A DNA stretch of 64,000 nt from Turnera subulata (lineage: Eukaryota; Streptophyta; Magnoliopsida; Malpighiales; Passifloraceae), in contig JAKUCV010005751.1 of the NCBI GenBank assembly GCA_028386065.3, positions 296,599 to 360,598 on the forward strand. The letters are read 5' to 3'. Below, in pieces: positions 54,339 through 64,000 of this stretch. The position numbers and the translations under genes are program-made. Under the pieces are notes generated by a model, which had not been told where the DNA came from, did not search any database, and worked only from the letters and a program-made list of their open reading frames with translations. Each line of letters opens with the position of its first letter. Within the stretch, counting starts at the first letter, position 1.

Positions 54339-57279
54339 CTAGTTTTTTTCCACGTGCATATTTTCTAGATCATTGAAAAGAACTTATATATAAAATATAG
54401 ACAGATAAATACGTATTATTTAGAATTAATTTATGTATTAGAGAATATAAATTTATAAAATCAATAATTTTTAATATTTTTTAATTATTTGATATTCTAA
54501 ATTATATAATTTTAATTATAAAATTATTTTATTAATGAAGAAGATTATTAAATTACATTATAATTTCTTATTATTATTCATTTTTTGTGATATGAATTCC
54601 TATGATAATACTTTTTTTGTTATTATTCTATTTTATAATTTTTGCTGAGTACCTTACTCACCTCTTCTCACTATAATTCTTGTTGATAATAAATTACAAG
54701 CACATTTGTCATGAGCTCTTGTGATTATTCTTCTAGGTAAACGTTATTTTTGTTCATAATTTTTTCTTACTTTTTAGCTATACTTCTTCATATTTTTGTT
54801 AGTTGTTTAGAAAATATAAATAAATATATTATTTAGAATTAGTTTATGCAGTAAAATAGGAATTTATAAATATGCAGTAAAATAGGAATTTATAAATAAA
54901 TAGTTGTTGAGACAATGTCTCCTCTTTCCAACCGGATGGTTCCAAAGTTTTTGTTTCTCATGTCGACGGACATTTTATTTGGGACACTGATCCTTCCAAG
55001 TGTGAACCTGAATGCAATTGTGCCAATGGGTCTTTGAATACAAGGGCTCCTTAGGCAGCGATTTTCTTCAATGTTATTTGGGCAGTTTGGTGTGCGAGGA
55101 ATAAGCTGATTTTTGAATCTAAGGATGTGGATTGGGGAGGGATGCTAGTGCTGGTTCTATCTAGGTCTCTCTTTTGGTTCAAGTCGACGCAACCAACCTT
55201 TCCTTATGACCTGCATGCATTATTGTTAAACCCTGATAGTGTTAAAGTTTGGCGTGGTCCAAAGTGTAGAATAACTTATGTGCAGGGAGTTAGGCTGTCT
55301 CTTACTTTCTTGATGTATTGGTTCTCTTCTATGTTCTCATCTCTTTGATGACCTGATCATTACTTCTATTCCTTAATAATACGTCGTTTTCATCAAAAAA
55401 ACTCCTCGCTTGGAGGACCGTGGTTTACCTTTGATGACATCCCTAATGCCAAATAGAGACATAGACTCCAGGAGTAAAATTACATGTCAATCATTATTAT
55501 GGCGTTTCGTCTTAATAAAATAAGAGTAATGTTAATTAGTAGGAGTATTTCTACATATTTCCTTGATTATAATAAGAACTAAAAATATCATTCATTGTTA
55601 TATGATAGTTCCTCGTAATAAAATAAAAGTAAAATATTAATTTATATTTTATATTATTATTAATATAAGTATAGTTATTTTTATTTTCATCTATTGTTTG
55701 AGTTAGTTCTTTTATATATAGTACATAGAAACTACATGTTATTCATTACTGTATGACATGTCGTTTCAATTAAATAAGAGTAAGATATTAATTTTTTTAT
55801 TATTATTAAATAAGGTTATTTCTGTATTTTCGGTTATTTCGTGTTTCGCTGCGTTTGTGCTTTTATATATAGTATATAGATATAGATAGATATAGATTGT
55901 ATCCTCTTTCCAACCAGATGGTTCCAAAGTCTATGTTTCTCATGTCGATGGACATTTTATTTGGGACACTGATCCATCTAAGTGTGAACCTGAATGCAAT
56001 TGTGCTAATGAGTTTTATGACTCGGATGAGGATTACACACTTCCTCTATCAAAGCCAAGAAGGCGCACACATGTCAGGAACAGTCCCTGCTGGATCAAAT
56101 GGTCCATTTGAATTTCCTGACCATACGTCCTCACTTGGAGGACTGTGGTTTACCTTTGATGACATCCCTTAAGCAAAATGGAGACGTAGACTCCATGAGT
56201 AAAATTACATATCAATCATTATTATGGCATTTCGTCTTAATAAAATAAGAATAATGTTAATTAATAGGAGTATTTCTACATATTTCCTTGATTATAATAA
56301 GGACTAAAAATATCATTCATTGTTATATGATAGTTCCTCGTAATAAAATAAAAGTAAAATATTAATTTATATTTTATATTATTATTAATATAAGTACAGT
56401 TATTTTTATTTTCATCTATTGTTTGAGTTAGTTCTTTTATATATAGTACATAGAAACTACATGTCATTCATTATTGTATGACATGTCGTTTCAATTAAAT
56501 AAGAGTAAGATATTAATTTTTTTTATTATTAAATAAGGTTATTTCTATATTTTCGGTTGTTTCGCGTTTCGCTGCATTCATGCTTTTATATATAGTATAT
56601 AGATATAGATAGATATAGATTGTATCCTCTTTCCAACCGGATGGTTCCAAAGTTTATGTTTCTCATGTCGACGAGCATTTTATTTTGATCCATCCAAGTG
56701 TGTAATCCGGATGAGGATTACACACTTCCTCCATCAAAGCCAAGAAGACACACACATGTCAGGAACAGTCCCTGCTGGATCAAATGGTCCATTTGAATTT
56801 CCTGACCATAAGTCCTCACCTGGAGGACCGTAGTTTACCTTTGATGACATCCCTAAAGCAAAATGGAGACATAGACTCCAGGAGTAAAATTACATGTCAA
56901 TCATTATTATGGCGTTTCTTCTTAATAAAATAAAAGTAATGTTAATTAGTAGGAGTATTTCTACATATTTTCTTGATTATAATAAGAACTAAAAATATCA
57001 TTCATTGTTATATGATAGTTCCTCGTAATAAAATAAAAGTAAAATATTAATTTATATTTTATATTATTATTAATATAAGTATAGTTATTTTTATTTTCAT
57101 CTATGCTTTAAGTTAGTTCTTTTATATATAGTACATAGAAACTACATATCATTCATTATTCTATGACATGTCGTTTCCATTAAATAAGAGTAAGATATTA
57201 ATTTTTGTTATTATTATTAAATAAGGTTATTTCTGTATTTTCGGTTGTTTTGCGTTCGTACTTTTATATATAGTATAGA
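54339..57279 (-). mobile_element. Helitron-like element or array with three repeated units
   Basis: On the minus strand it begins A/TCTATACTATATATAAAAG at 57279 and could end GGAAAAAAACTAG/T at 54339, which obeys the Helitron A-T insertion and CTAG rules; a CACGTG lies just before the end. Inside are three head-to-tail units starting at 54920, 55902 and 56625, each finishing in a variant of the same terminus (TATATATAGTATATAGATA). No RepHel helicase is present. Only the terminus rules and the repetition support the class. Confidence 0.45.
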
Positions 57280-57290
57280 TAGATATAGAT
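54920..57290 (+). repeat. Three-unit tandem repeat carrying a conserved peptide
   Basis: Each unit begins TCCTCTTTCCAACC and encodes FQPDGSKVYVSHVD, followed in unit 2 by GHFIWDTDPSKCEPECNC; another frame of the same strand gives GPFEFPDHTSSLGGLWFTFD, with KAKWRHRLQE in unit 3. The AT-rich remainder is 85-95% alike between units. The WFTFDDIP...KWR-RLQE stretch reminds me of a domain in plant polyproteins of the pararetrovirus or retroelement type; this is from memory and uncertain. All units are frameshifted and truncated. Confidence 0.7.
55029..55401 (+). mobile_element. 5'-truncated LINE ORF2 tail with poly(A) inside repeat unit 1
   Basis: Encodes FNVIWAVWCARNKLIFES and a KSTQPTFPYDLHALLLNPDS-type C-terminus seen in plant LINE ORF2, followed by a short 3' UTR and A7 at 55395-55401. 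The flanking unit resumes (CTCCTCGCTTGGAGG) but lacks about 140 bp present in units 2 and 3, so insertion came with a deletion. Confidence 0.65.
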
Positions 57291-57339
57291 GTAGATTGTA
57301 ATTGTAATTGTAATTGTATTACAGTATTGTGCTTTTGTT

Positions 57340-57552
57340 GCGCAGAGGAAGACGCAGCAGGAAAAATAATGTAGAGAAGAGGAAAGAGAACGCCTCTCTG
57401 TGGCTGCATTGGCTAGTTACTTTAGTGATTACCGCTGGCTTGAGGACCGTTTGGCATTTTGTCGCCAACACAGGAGGATGATGGTTTCGCAGCCACCAGA
57501 GGTTGTGCTGCCGCCTGTTGCTAGAGATAACAACTACGGATCAACAATGCTG
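57340..57552 (+). CDS. Probable exon of an unrecognised host gene
   Basis: After an acceptor-like TTGTTGCGCAG (57345) one frame reads REEERERLSVAALASYFSDY, RWLEDRLAFCRQHRRMMVSQ, PPEVVLPPVARDNNYGSTML and ends at a strong donor (CTG/GTGAGT, 57553). The TAA just upstream of REEERER means either the exon begins later or an adjacent base is wrong. Base composition is far more GC-rich than the neighbourhood. I do not recognise the family. The next exon would lie beyond the gypsy-derived element that sits in the putative intron. Confidence 0.45.
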
Positions 57553-57570
57553 GTGAGTCTTCACTTGTTT

Positions 57571-57917
57571 TGAAGTGAACTCAAGAAATAGAATTCGATG
57601 GATAACTAAAATAGGAGTAATTCTATTAATAATCTAACTCTCAAGGGAGAGTTAAATCCCGTACAAGAAAATAAGAGAGTAGATGAGAAGAGAATACAAG
57701 AGACTAGATGAGAAGAGCAAAACCTAATCCAAACATTCAATGCCCTTTCACAATACTCCCTACTATTATATAAACCTTTCTTCCATATCATCCTAGCCAT
57801 TCATATTGCAACGGTATAGATCCCTCCACGTCATCCTTACTAAAAAGTTAATTTATTTACACACTTTTCCTATAGGCTTATATGTGCATAGAAGAAACTT
57901 ATGAAGCATTCACAACA
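57571..57917 (-). repeat. 3' LTR of element F
   Basis: 347 bp; differs from the other LTR at only a handful of positions (e.g. CCCGTAC vs CCCGCAC, ATTCAATG vs ATTCGATG), so insertion was fairly recent. Confidence 0.92.
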
Positions 57918-58786
57918 ATACTCCCATCCCGAAAATGAACTTTGTCCGCAAGGTTCAAGACTGGTAAACTGCGTTGGGGCTGGTCTTTGTTTGCATAAAT
58001 GGCTGCCTCTAGGGAAAAGCTTTCCCAAAAGTCCCACCACAGTGCAAGGCAGATTGTCAACTGTATAAAAGACTGCTGCAGAACGTCAATAAGTGAAAGA
58101 ACTAAAGCCAAAGTGGAATTCATTAGATGGAACGGAAAAATTTCCAAACTATAAACATCCTCATAGAGCAAAGCATGAAATGATGAATTGACGTGACCTG
58201 TCTTGTGAAGCTTGATTTTGGAGGTGACATCTCCCCCACATTGACGCATTTGGAATGGACATAAGACATATGTGCCAAACTTGCTGTGATGTTGGTGGTG
58301 AACCAATAAGTGGTGAGAATTTTGGAGTTTACCAGAAACAGAGTCACCAACTGTAAATGTCATTGCCCTCTTGTGTTGATGAATAAACATTGTCAAGCAA
58401 TTTGGAGCATGGTGTGATTCCAGCCCGAGAGAGCATAGTAGTGCTTCACATTGTATCGTTTGAGCTACATCTAAAGTCTTCATGGAATTTCCTTGAACAT
58501 GGTATAGGACAAGAAAAGGCAAGAGTCCATACAAGAGTTCAAAAAGAAATAACTGGACAGCTATGTAATATGAGTTATAATAATCGCATTCAGCCCATGA
58601 TAACATGATGATCCAACAAAGGGGACATTGATCTTTAGGCTCAAAAGAGGATAGCCACGCCAATTGGTAATAGGGTGCAATAGCTCCTGTGGCACATATT
58701 AGACAAAAAGTAGTAAATTGCACAACGTAAGCTGAAGGAACCTCCCTGTTCCCCTCAATGTATGCAACATAGTGAATGACTTGCAA
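57918..58786 (-). pseudogene. Integrase C-terminal / pol end remnant of element F
   Basis: A continuous frame whose parts resemble the end of gypsy integrase: QLFLFELLYGLLPFLVLYH (cf. T-P-F-E-x-x-Y-G-R-x-P-P), HQHKRAMTFTVGDSV (cf. D-x-H-R-R-x-x-x-F-x-V-G-D-x-V), LHKTGHVNSSFHALL and the terminal NLADKVHFRDGSIVVNAS (cf. L-E-D-K-x-x-F-x-G-G-x-x-x-x-N). The integrase catalytic core and RT are absent. It is unlikely to be a functional protein. Confidence 0.6.
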
Positions 58787-58888
58787 CTAAGATGTAGTAT
58801 AGATGATGAAGACAGAGCCAAGTATATCAATCACAAGTAATCTGTGAATAGAATTGCATATCAACTTCACAAAATTAATATAAGACAT

Positions 58889-60034
58889 TCATTCCCCACT
58901 GCCAAGAAAGACAACTAAATAATATATGTGTTCAATCCTGAGGTGCAACATGGTAATGTGAGTATGCAAGAATGGATGGGTACGAGCCATATTGAGTAAT
59001 GCACATACAAGATAACCGTGGACATAACCCCTGAAGTTTATAGTAACACTATAGTAGTCTGCCAACACAATATAGGAGAGAGCAAACTGAGGTTGTACTT
59101 CTTTTAGTCGAAGATAATTAACAACGGGAATAGAGGAAGCTTGTGGCTCTAGCTCCAATAACTCCAATGGGTCACCATCATCTCTATAGGAAAGAAATTG
59201 ATGCAACGCCTTACAATTGGGATTCTGAAAATTCGGTTCATCCCAAGTGTAATAGAATCCATAGAATCCTTGAGCTTGCTCCAGACTAACCTTAGGCAAA
59301 AATTTCTGAAAGGAAAATTTGGCTTTGTAGGGTGGGTCATGGGAATTGGCAAGAGAATTAGAGAAGATTGAAGGAGCAAAGGAGACTAATTGAGGCGTGG
59401 GCAATGAAGATTGAAAGATACCCACTACTGGATGTACAAGATCGTTTGCCAAAATTAAACGGTGCTCATGGTTATCAAGCACCTCTACTATATCACTAGA
59501 TTGGATATCTGAGATTGTGGTGGTGGTGATTGGTTGCAACTTAACAATCGCTAGCTCCAAGGGTATGGATTGAAACTGTTTGATGATTGCCATAGTGAAG
59601 GAATCCCATCCAGCCAAAGGGTTGTTGTGCTGCCTCCACACAAACCATTGTGCAGCAACATCATCCAGATATAGCCAAGCAATAGGAAGCCGTTTATCCT
59701 CTTTGATGTTGTAGAAATTAAAATAGCGATTAGCAAGAAAAACCCAACGCTCAGGATTGTTACCTATGAAACGAGGAAGATCCATTAAGGCGGGAGCAAC
59801 AGAACTAGAAACAGAATCAACCTCAAAAGCAAATTCCATGGGAGAAGAAGGAGAAGAAACAACATCTGTAGACGACGTCGGTGGTGCTTCTGTTGCAATA
59901 AGCTCAGATAATTTACCCAAAACTTGCTTCATCATCTCAGAAATTCCTTGAAGATCCTTATGCAGTTGAGTATGAGATTCGTGAACTACTGTCACAGATT
60001 CTTCCAATAGCAAGAAACGATCGCTCTCAGCCAA
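58889..60034 (-). CDS. Ty3-gypsy-type gag, element F
   Basis: 381-residue open frame beginning MAESDRFLLLEESVTVVHES, 29 bases after the PBS side of the 5' LTR. The N-terminal coiled coil (LHKDLQGISEMMKQVLGKLS) is followed by a Retrotrans_gag domain at about 85-150: LPRFIGNNPERWVFLANRYF, RLPIAWLYLDDVAAQWFVWR, WDSFTMAIIKQFQ. After this the frame jumps to sequence without a zinc knuckle (VEVLDNHEHRLILANDLVHP), meaning the gag C-terminus and most of pol were deleted. Open reading of a non-autonomous element's gag suggests either recency or use in trans packaging. Confidence 0.8.
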   Translation of the reverse strand: MAESDRFLLLEESVTVVHESHTQLHKDLQGISEMMKQVLGKLSELIATEAPPTSSTDVVSSPSSPMEFAFEVDSVSSSVAPALMDLPRFIGNNPERWVFLANRYFNFYNIKEDKRLPIAWLYLDDVAAQWFVWRQHNNPLAGWDSFTMAIIKQFQSIPLELAIVKLQPITTTTISDIQSSDIVEVLDNHEHRLILANDLVHPVVGIFQSSLPTPQLVSFAPSIFSNSLANSHDPPYKAKFSFQKFLPKVSLEQAQGFYGFYYTWDEPNFQNPNCKALHQFLSYRDDGDPLELLELEPQASSIPVVNYLRLKEVQPQFALSYIVLADYYSVTINFRGYVHGYLVCALLNMARTHPFLHTHITMLHLRIEHIYYLVVFLGSGE

Positions 60035-60062
60035 CGGTGCAGAGAGTCAATGAAAGCACCAA

Positions 60063-60409
60063 TGAAGTGAACTCAAGAAATAGAATTCGATGGATAACTA
60101 AAATAGGAGTAATTCTATTAATAATCTAACTCTCAAGGGAGAGTTAAATCCCGCACAAGAAAATAAGAGAGTAGATGAGAAAAGAATACAAGAGACTAGA
60201 TGAGAAGAGCAAAACCTAATCCAAACATTCGATGCCCTTTCACAATACTCCCTACTATTATATAAACCTTTCTTCCATATCATCCAAGCCATTCATATTG
60301 CAACGGTATAGATCCCTCCATGTCATCCTTACTAAAAAGTTAATTTATTTACACACTTTTCCTATAGGCTTATATGTGCATAAAAGAAACTTATGAAGCA
60401 TTCGCAACA
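60063..60409 (-). repeat. 5' LTR of element F
   Basis: 347 bp, direct copy of 57571-57917, adjacent to the PBS. Confidence 0.92.
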
Positions 60410-60414
60410 TGTTT

Positions 60415-61096
60415 GTTGACCTAACCTTGCTGGTTTTATTAGCTTATAATCTTACTAATTATAATAAGAATCGTTCGACCTTGATGCGCTTCTATGATTG
60501 CATTTGTGATAATTTCTTCCTGGCGCTACCATTCCTAGTACTTTGTGTGTGAAATGGCATTCTCATTGCCTTCTAGCTGGTTTTTGGAAGTATATTTGTG
60601 GACTTGGTGATTTGCTTTGTGAGACTTGATGTCATTAGGCCCTACTTTTCTCCTAGGAAGTTCATTCATGAGTGTCGTACTTTCGTTTCTTATGCCTTCT
60701 TTCCATTTTCCTTAAATGAGTTCTGTTGGTAGGTTTTTCATTTCACTCTTTAAACTGCAATTGTGAGTATCAAAACACAGAAGTTGGCTCTTTGTGTATA
60801 ACAATGTAAAAGAAACTGTGTGAGAGATTCTTCACTAGTTTTATTTCCCACATATTCTTCGCTGCAATCTGCTTTCAAAAGTTTTGTTTTTGTTCGAGTC
60901 ATTGCTCAACGCATACTGAAATTGGCTTGAACAAAAGTAATTTTTGTCAAGTCAATGTAATTTTGTAGGAACTGGATAAATTTTAGATATATTAGAGCCT
61001 TTTTTTTTTTTTCAGATTAGCCATTCCGTAACTATTGCCTTATATGCAACTTAAAAGACAGACATTTCTGAGAGTCAAGTGCGAAACAGTCGGCAA
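60415..61096. other. Non-coding sequence, possibly intronic
   Basis: No ORF or repeat recognised. If the exon at 57340-57552 is real this is its intron. Confidence 0.4.
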
Positions 61097-62385
61097 TGTT
61101 AGTATAATATGCCCAAAAGCCAATCATGGATGATTATTTGTAGTCATGTATACGTATTAAGGTTATTCCAATAAGTATCGTTTATGAGATAAACGCTTGC
61201 ACATACTTATAACCCTAGAATATTTCATATTCTTAAATTGTCCCTAGTCGATTATTATTATGGATGGGTTGTAATAATAAACTAAGACTAGCGTTATATG
61301 ATGATTATGTAGTGGGTTTTGATTGATCAAGAGGGGATTCGTCCGACCCATATAACGGGTATATTATCGGATGGTTTCTTGATAGAGTTGAACTGTTAAA
61401 TGCATGGCCATGCTCGGATAATGATATATGATATCATTGGTATCCGTTTTACCGGTTAACTCGAGGATCAAGAAACCGAGATTAAACACATACAAGATTG
61501 ACATATTCCATGTCTCGTGTTTGATCTTGATAATGGGACGAAAGGACGATGACATGTTCCGAGGCATAGAGAATCAGTACTGATCTTGTCGTTCGGGTAG
61601 CAACGATGTGTTGCTTGCTTATAATTGTAAAATGAGTTTTTACAATTATTGCTGGACGTTACAAGTGCCTACAGGGTCACACACATAGAACCGTTGGACC
61701 GTGGTTGGACCGGGTTGGACCGGGTGTGGTTGGACCGTGGTTGGACCGGGTGTGGTTGGACCGTGGTTGGACCGGGTTGAACCAAGGTCGTTTTTGGGTG
61801 GTTGGTTTGCTGAATGCCAGCATAATTGAGCCCCTGTGATGAGTTGGTGTGTTTTGGCTTTTAGTGGGTAACATGATTATGTGGATGCATTATCTTAATG
61901 CTACTTTTGGTCCACCATGTTTGCCATTAGGCCAAGGCTTTTGTTGAGTGGGTTTAGTGTGTAATGATCAGATCATTCCCTCCCCACTCTCACGTTTTGC
62001 TTCTGCAAAAATTCAGAGAAAACACCACACACACCTCTTCTTCATTCTTTGTGAAAGAAAGAAGATAACCATACACACAAACACCACAAAGTTGTTGCTC
62101 CTGGTTTACTCTTGCTAGCACATCAGTCCGAGGGAGCTCGAGGCTTGACTCGTGTGACAATTCCAAGCCGGTCACGGTTCGTGTGGATACCGTAGAGGGG
62201 CGAGGCTTTTGTCTGGCTCTAGCTGATTCGGTTACACAAATTAGGTGAAAGATCCTAACTTTCCAGGTATGTAAAAATTGTTATACGGTTTATGCATGCT
62301 TCACTTGGTTCTTGGTTGAGTTTCCTTGTTTCCGCTATATATTGTGCTTGTTATGAGTGTCATAATAGCTCTAGGGAAACTTACA
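61097..62385 (+). mobile_element. Solo LTR of the element A copia family
   Basis: Starts TGTTAGTATAATATGCCC and ends GGGAAACTTACA, following the reverse complement of 6073-7588 through shared blocks (TGGATACCGTAGAGGGGCG, TAAAAATTGTTAT, GTCCCTAGTCGATTATTA). It is flanked by GGCAA (61092-61096) and GACAA (62386-62390), a one-mismatch target duplication. No PBS or internal region. 61693-61785 expands the GTGGTTGGACCGG repeat present in fewer copies in LTR A. The orientation is opposite to A. Confidence 0.85.
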
Positions 62386-64000
62386 GACAATAACTTTCAA
62401 AGCAGTTGATTCAAACAATTCCATTTTTAGTGGATCCTGTAATAGGTCTTGGCAATATGGATGTGAACTTGATTCAAGTTGGTATAACACTGTTTTCATC
62501 AAATCAAACCCGTTTAGAAGAAAATGTCAATCCACTCAATTACAAGGATACATGTACAGAGGATGCTAGTTCTAAAGGAATCTGTAAGAATGAGTGTGTG
62601 AGGAAGAGGTACGATTTTGCGAACAAAAAATATCTGCAATTCTTTTTTTTTTTTTTTGCAAATTTGCCCTTCCACATACTTATCCCCTAATTGTATTCCT
62701 AGATTTACTATTCCTAGGAATAGATTTTTTTTTTTTGTACAGCATCGCATTTCTTTAGTACTGTATATGCATTTAGCATACGTTTTCCTTCAATGTGGAA
62801 CAACAAATGCGACCAGGGAATACGATTCTTAAGTTCTTAACAGTTGTTTTCCTTTGCTTTCAAAAGTCTTAAGACAAAATATTACATGTAAGAGTTTTCT
62901 TCCCAAATGGAATTTCTATATTAAGGTTCTTCTTTTGTCTTTAATGAGTAAAGAAGACCTCTTCCTGTAAGGCCTTGATATGTATCCATCGGATCGCACC
63001 TGAATCTATGTTAGAGATTTCCTTTGTGATTGGGATAAAGAAAATATGCTTCATGTTTTCTCCCTTCCATGTTTTGGATCAGTGGTGTAAGTTAATTTTA
63101 AGAGTGAAATAGCCCGTTTACTTGTTCCCTTTGTAGTTAGAATTCCATCCTGAAAGGGTGTTATAGTCGTTGAACTGAGAGATCTCTTTCCTGCTTCACT
63201 GTGTATGTGACTACCTATTATAATTGTTTCCTATGGAAATTTGTTGTTGTTGTGCTCTTCAATCTGGAGTAGAATAATCAAGATTGATTGCTTAACTCTT
63301 GGAATAGTGAATTTTCTCTCATTGTTTTTCCTGGACAGTTTTGCCCATTCATCAACCTTCGTTCATTTGTTGCTTTTCCTAGGCGAGCTTTCCTCATATC
63401 CTGCAGACCTTTTTGACTCCTCTTGAATACTTGTCTTACATGTTATAGCAGACAACACCCCTCCTTTTGATGGATATACGAACGTGAACACTTGTGCTTT
63501 GCACCCAGTAAGCATCTGTTATGTGGCTGATCTTAACGAGTTGCAATGACTTGCTTGGCCTCCTAGTTTTGAGTTTTTAATTAATGCTTGCTATTGATGG
63601 GAACCGTATTGATTCGAGGATAAGATGGTTTACATCTATTTCACAGTATGTGGTATAGCTGTTTTCTGCAAATATTTCTCTTTTGGGACATTGTTTTTTG
63701 CATATAGTTTGTTGATTAAGAATAAAAAATGTTAGCCTTTGTGGTTGTTTTTGAATGCTAGAGATTTGCATTGTTGTCCAATGTAAAATCTGGTATCTGG
63801 GATTCAAAATGGTTGTAAAAAATTAACAAGATAGAAGAATATTACTCTACTAAATGGTTAATAATTCTCAGTTTCAGATCCAAAGACAGTTGTGGATTGT
63901 GAAATGTTTTGAGCATATGGTTCTATAGGCTGCTTCGCTCACTTCTTCCATATAAGTGGTTTAGTACCTTTGAAGTAGCTTCATAGGCTTAGAGCAGAGG
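62386..64000. other. Sequence to window end, no confirmed gene
   Basis: A plus-strand open frame at about 62430-62635 encodes VIGLGNMDVNLIQVGITLFS and LNYKDTCTEDASSKGICKNE, with no stop until a T-run; it could be an exon or chance. T-rich runs at 62641-62657 and 62727-62735 and TTGCAG-like sites suggest intronic DNA. Nothing else is supported. Confidence 0.35.

Larger units (their letters stand above)
57571..60409 (-). mobile_element. Element F: internally deleted Ty3-gypsy-type retrotransposon with perfect TSD
   Basis: Two 347-bp LTRs (57571-57917 and 60063-60409), nearly identical, start TGAAGTGAACTC and end CAACA on the plus strand. TGTTT flanks both sides (57566-57570, 60410-60414). The minus strand has a PBS reading TTGGTGCTTTCATTGA beside the right LTR and a purine-rich tract (CGGGATGGGAGTAT) beside the left. 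The internal region is only 2145 bp and lacks protease, RT and RNase H, so it needed help from an autonomous relative. Confidence 0.92.

Noticed and set aside
62641..62735. Poly-T runs as a LINE or SINE tail in minus orientation
   Set aside because: Only simple T-runs were seen; no adjacent LINE ORF2 or SINE A/B box could be identified.

Overview
This is plant nuclear DNA, almost certainly from a eudicot. It is AT-rich, and one host gene with eight GT-AG-bounded exons (a P-type pentatricopeptide repeat gene, EMB976-like) is recognisable. Nearly everything else is transposable elements, many nested. An 83-base run of N (48282-48364) marks a scaffold gap. Nothing prokaryotic, organellar or tRNA/rRNA-like was seen.

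Layout. 1-7588: two nested Ty1-copia elements on the minus strand. Element B (LTR 1465-2897, gag 98-1408) has inserted into the integrase region of element A (LTR 6073-7588, gag-pol 2898-4659). The B LTR and the A leader both carry dense arrays of one perfect 12-base palindrome, AACATCGATGTT. 7635-18984: element C, a Sirevirus-like copia element with both LTRs, a decayed gag-pol and an additional 3' ORF. It is peppered with a second palindrome (AGATTTGGT...ACCAAATCT), and its gag is split by a 1.8-kb DNA transposon with about 259-bp inverted termini that carries a NudC/BOBBER1-like gene fragment. 18985-22700: relics of host-type exons (a laccase piece, a duplicated unknown exon) and a 161-bp tandem duplication. 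23267-25806: two related hAT-like elements, one inside the other, each with 8-bp target duplications. 25815-27127: Sirevirus-like LTR sequence with a duplicated end. 27560-28420: a Helitron-like terminus followed by a PRMT3-like gene fragment. 30049-34839: the EMB976-like gene (minus). 35590-42823: a LINE fragment (minus) abutting a nearly full-length L1-type LINE (plus). 42824-48649: copia element D, starting at the LINE poly(A), with an internal inversion at its RNase H end. 48650-53487: LTR relics and a 2.8-kb solo LTR with a perfect TSD. 54339-57279: Helitron-like tandem array. 57340-57552: a possible host exon, followed by a gag-bearing, internally deleted Ty3-gypsy element with perfect TSD (57571-60409). 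61097-62385: a solo LTR of element A's family.

The only probably functional product is the EMB976-like protein, an organelle RNA-binding PPR protein by family knowledge. The remaining coding stretches are retroelement gag/pol genes in various states of decay, or host gene fragments carried by or stranded among transposons. The most unusual signal is the repeated colonisation of copia elements by short palindromes: one family in a U3 region and in another element's leader, a second family in LTRs and within coding sequence.
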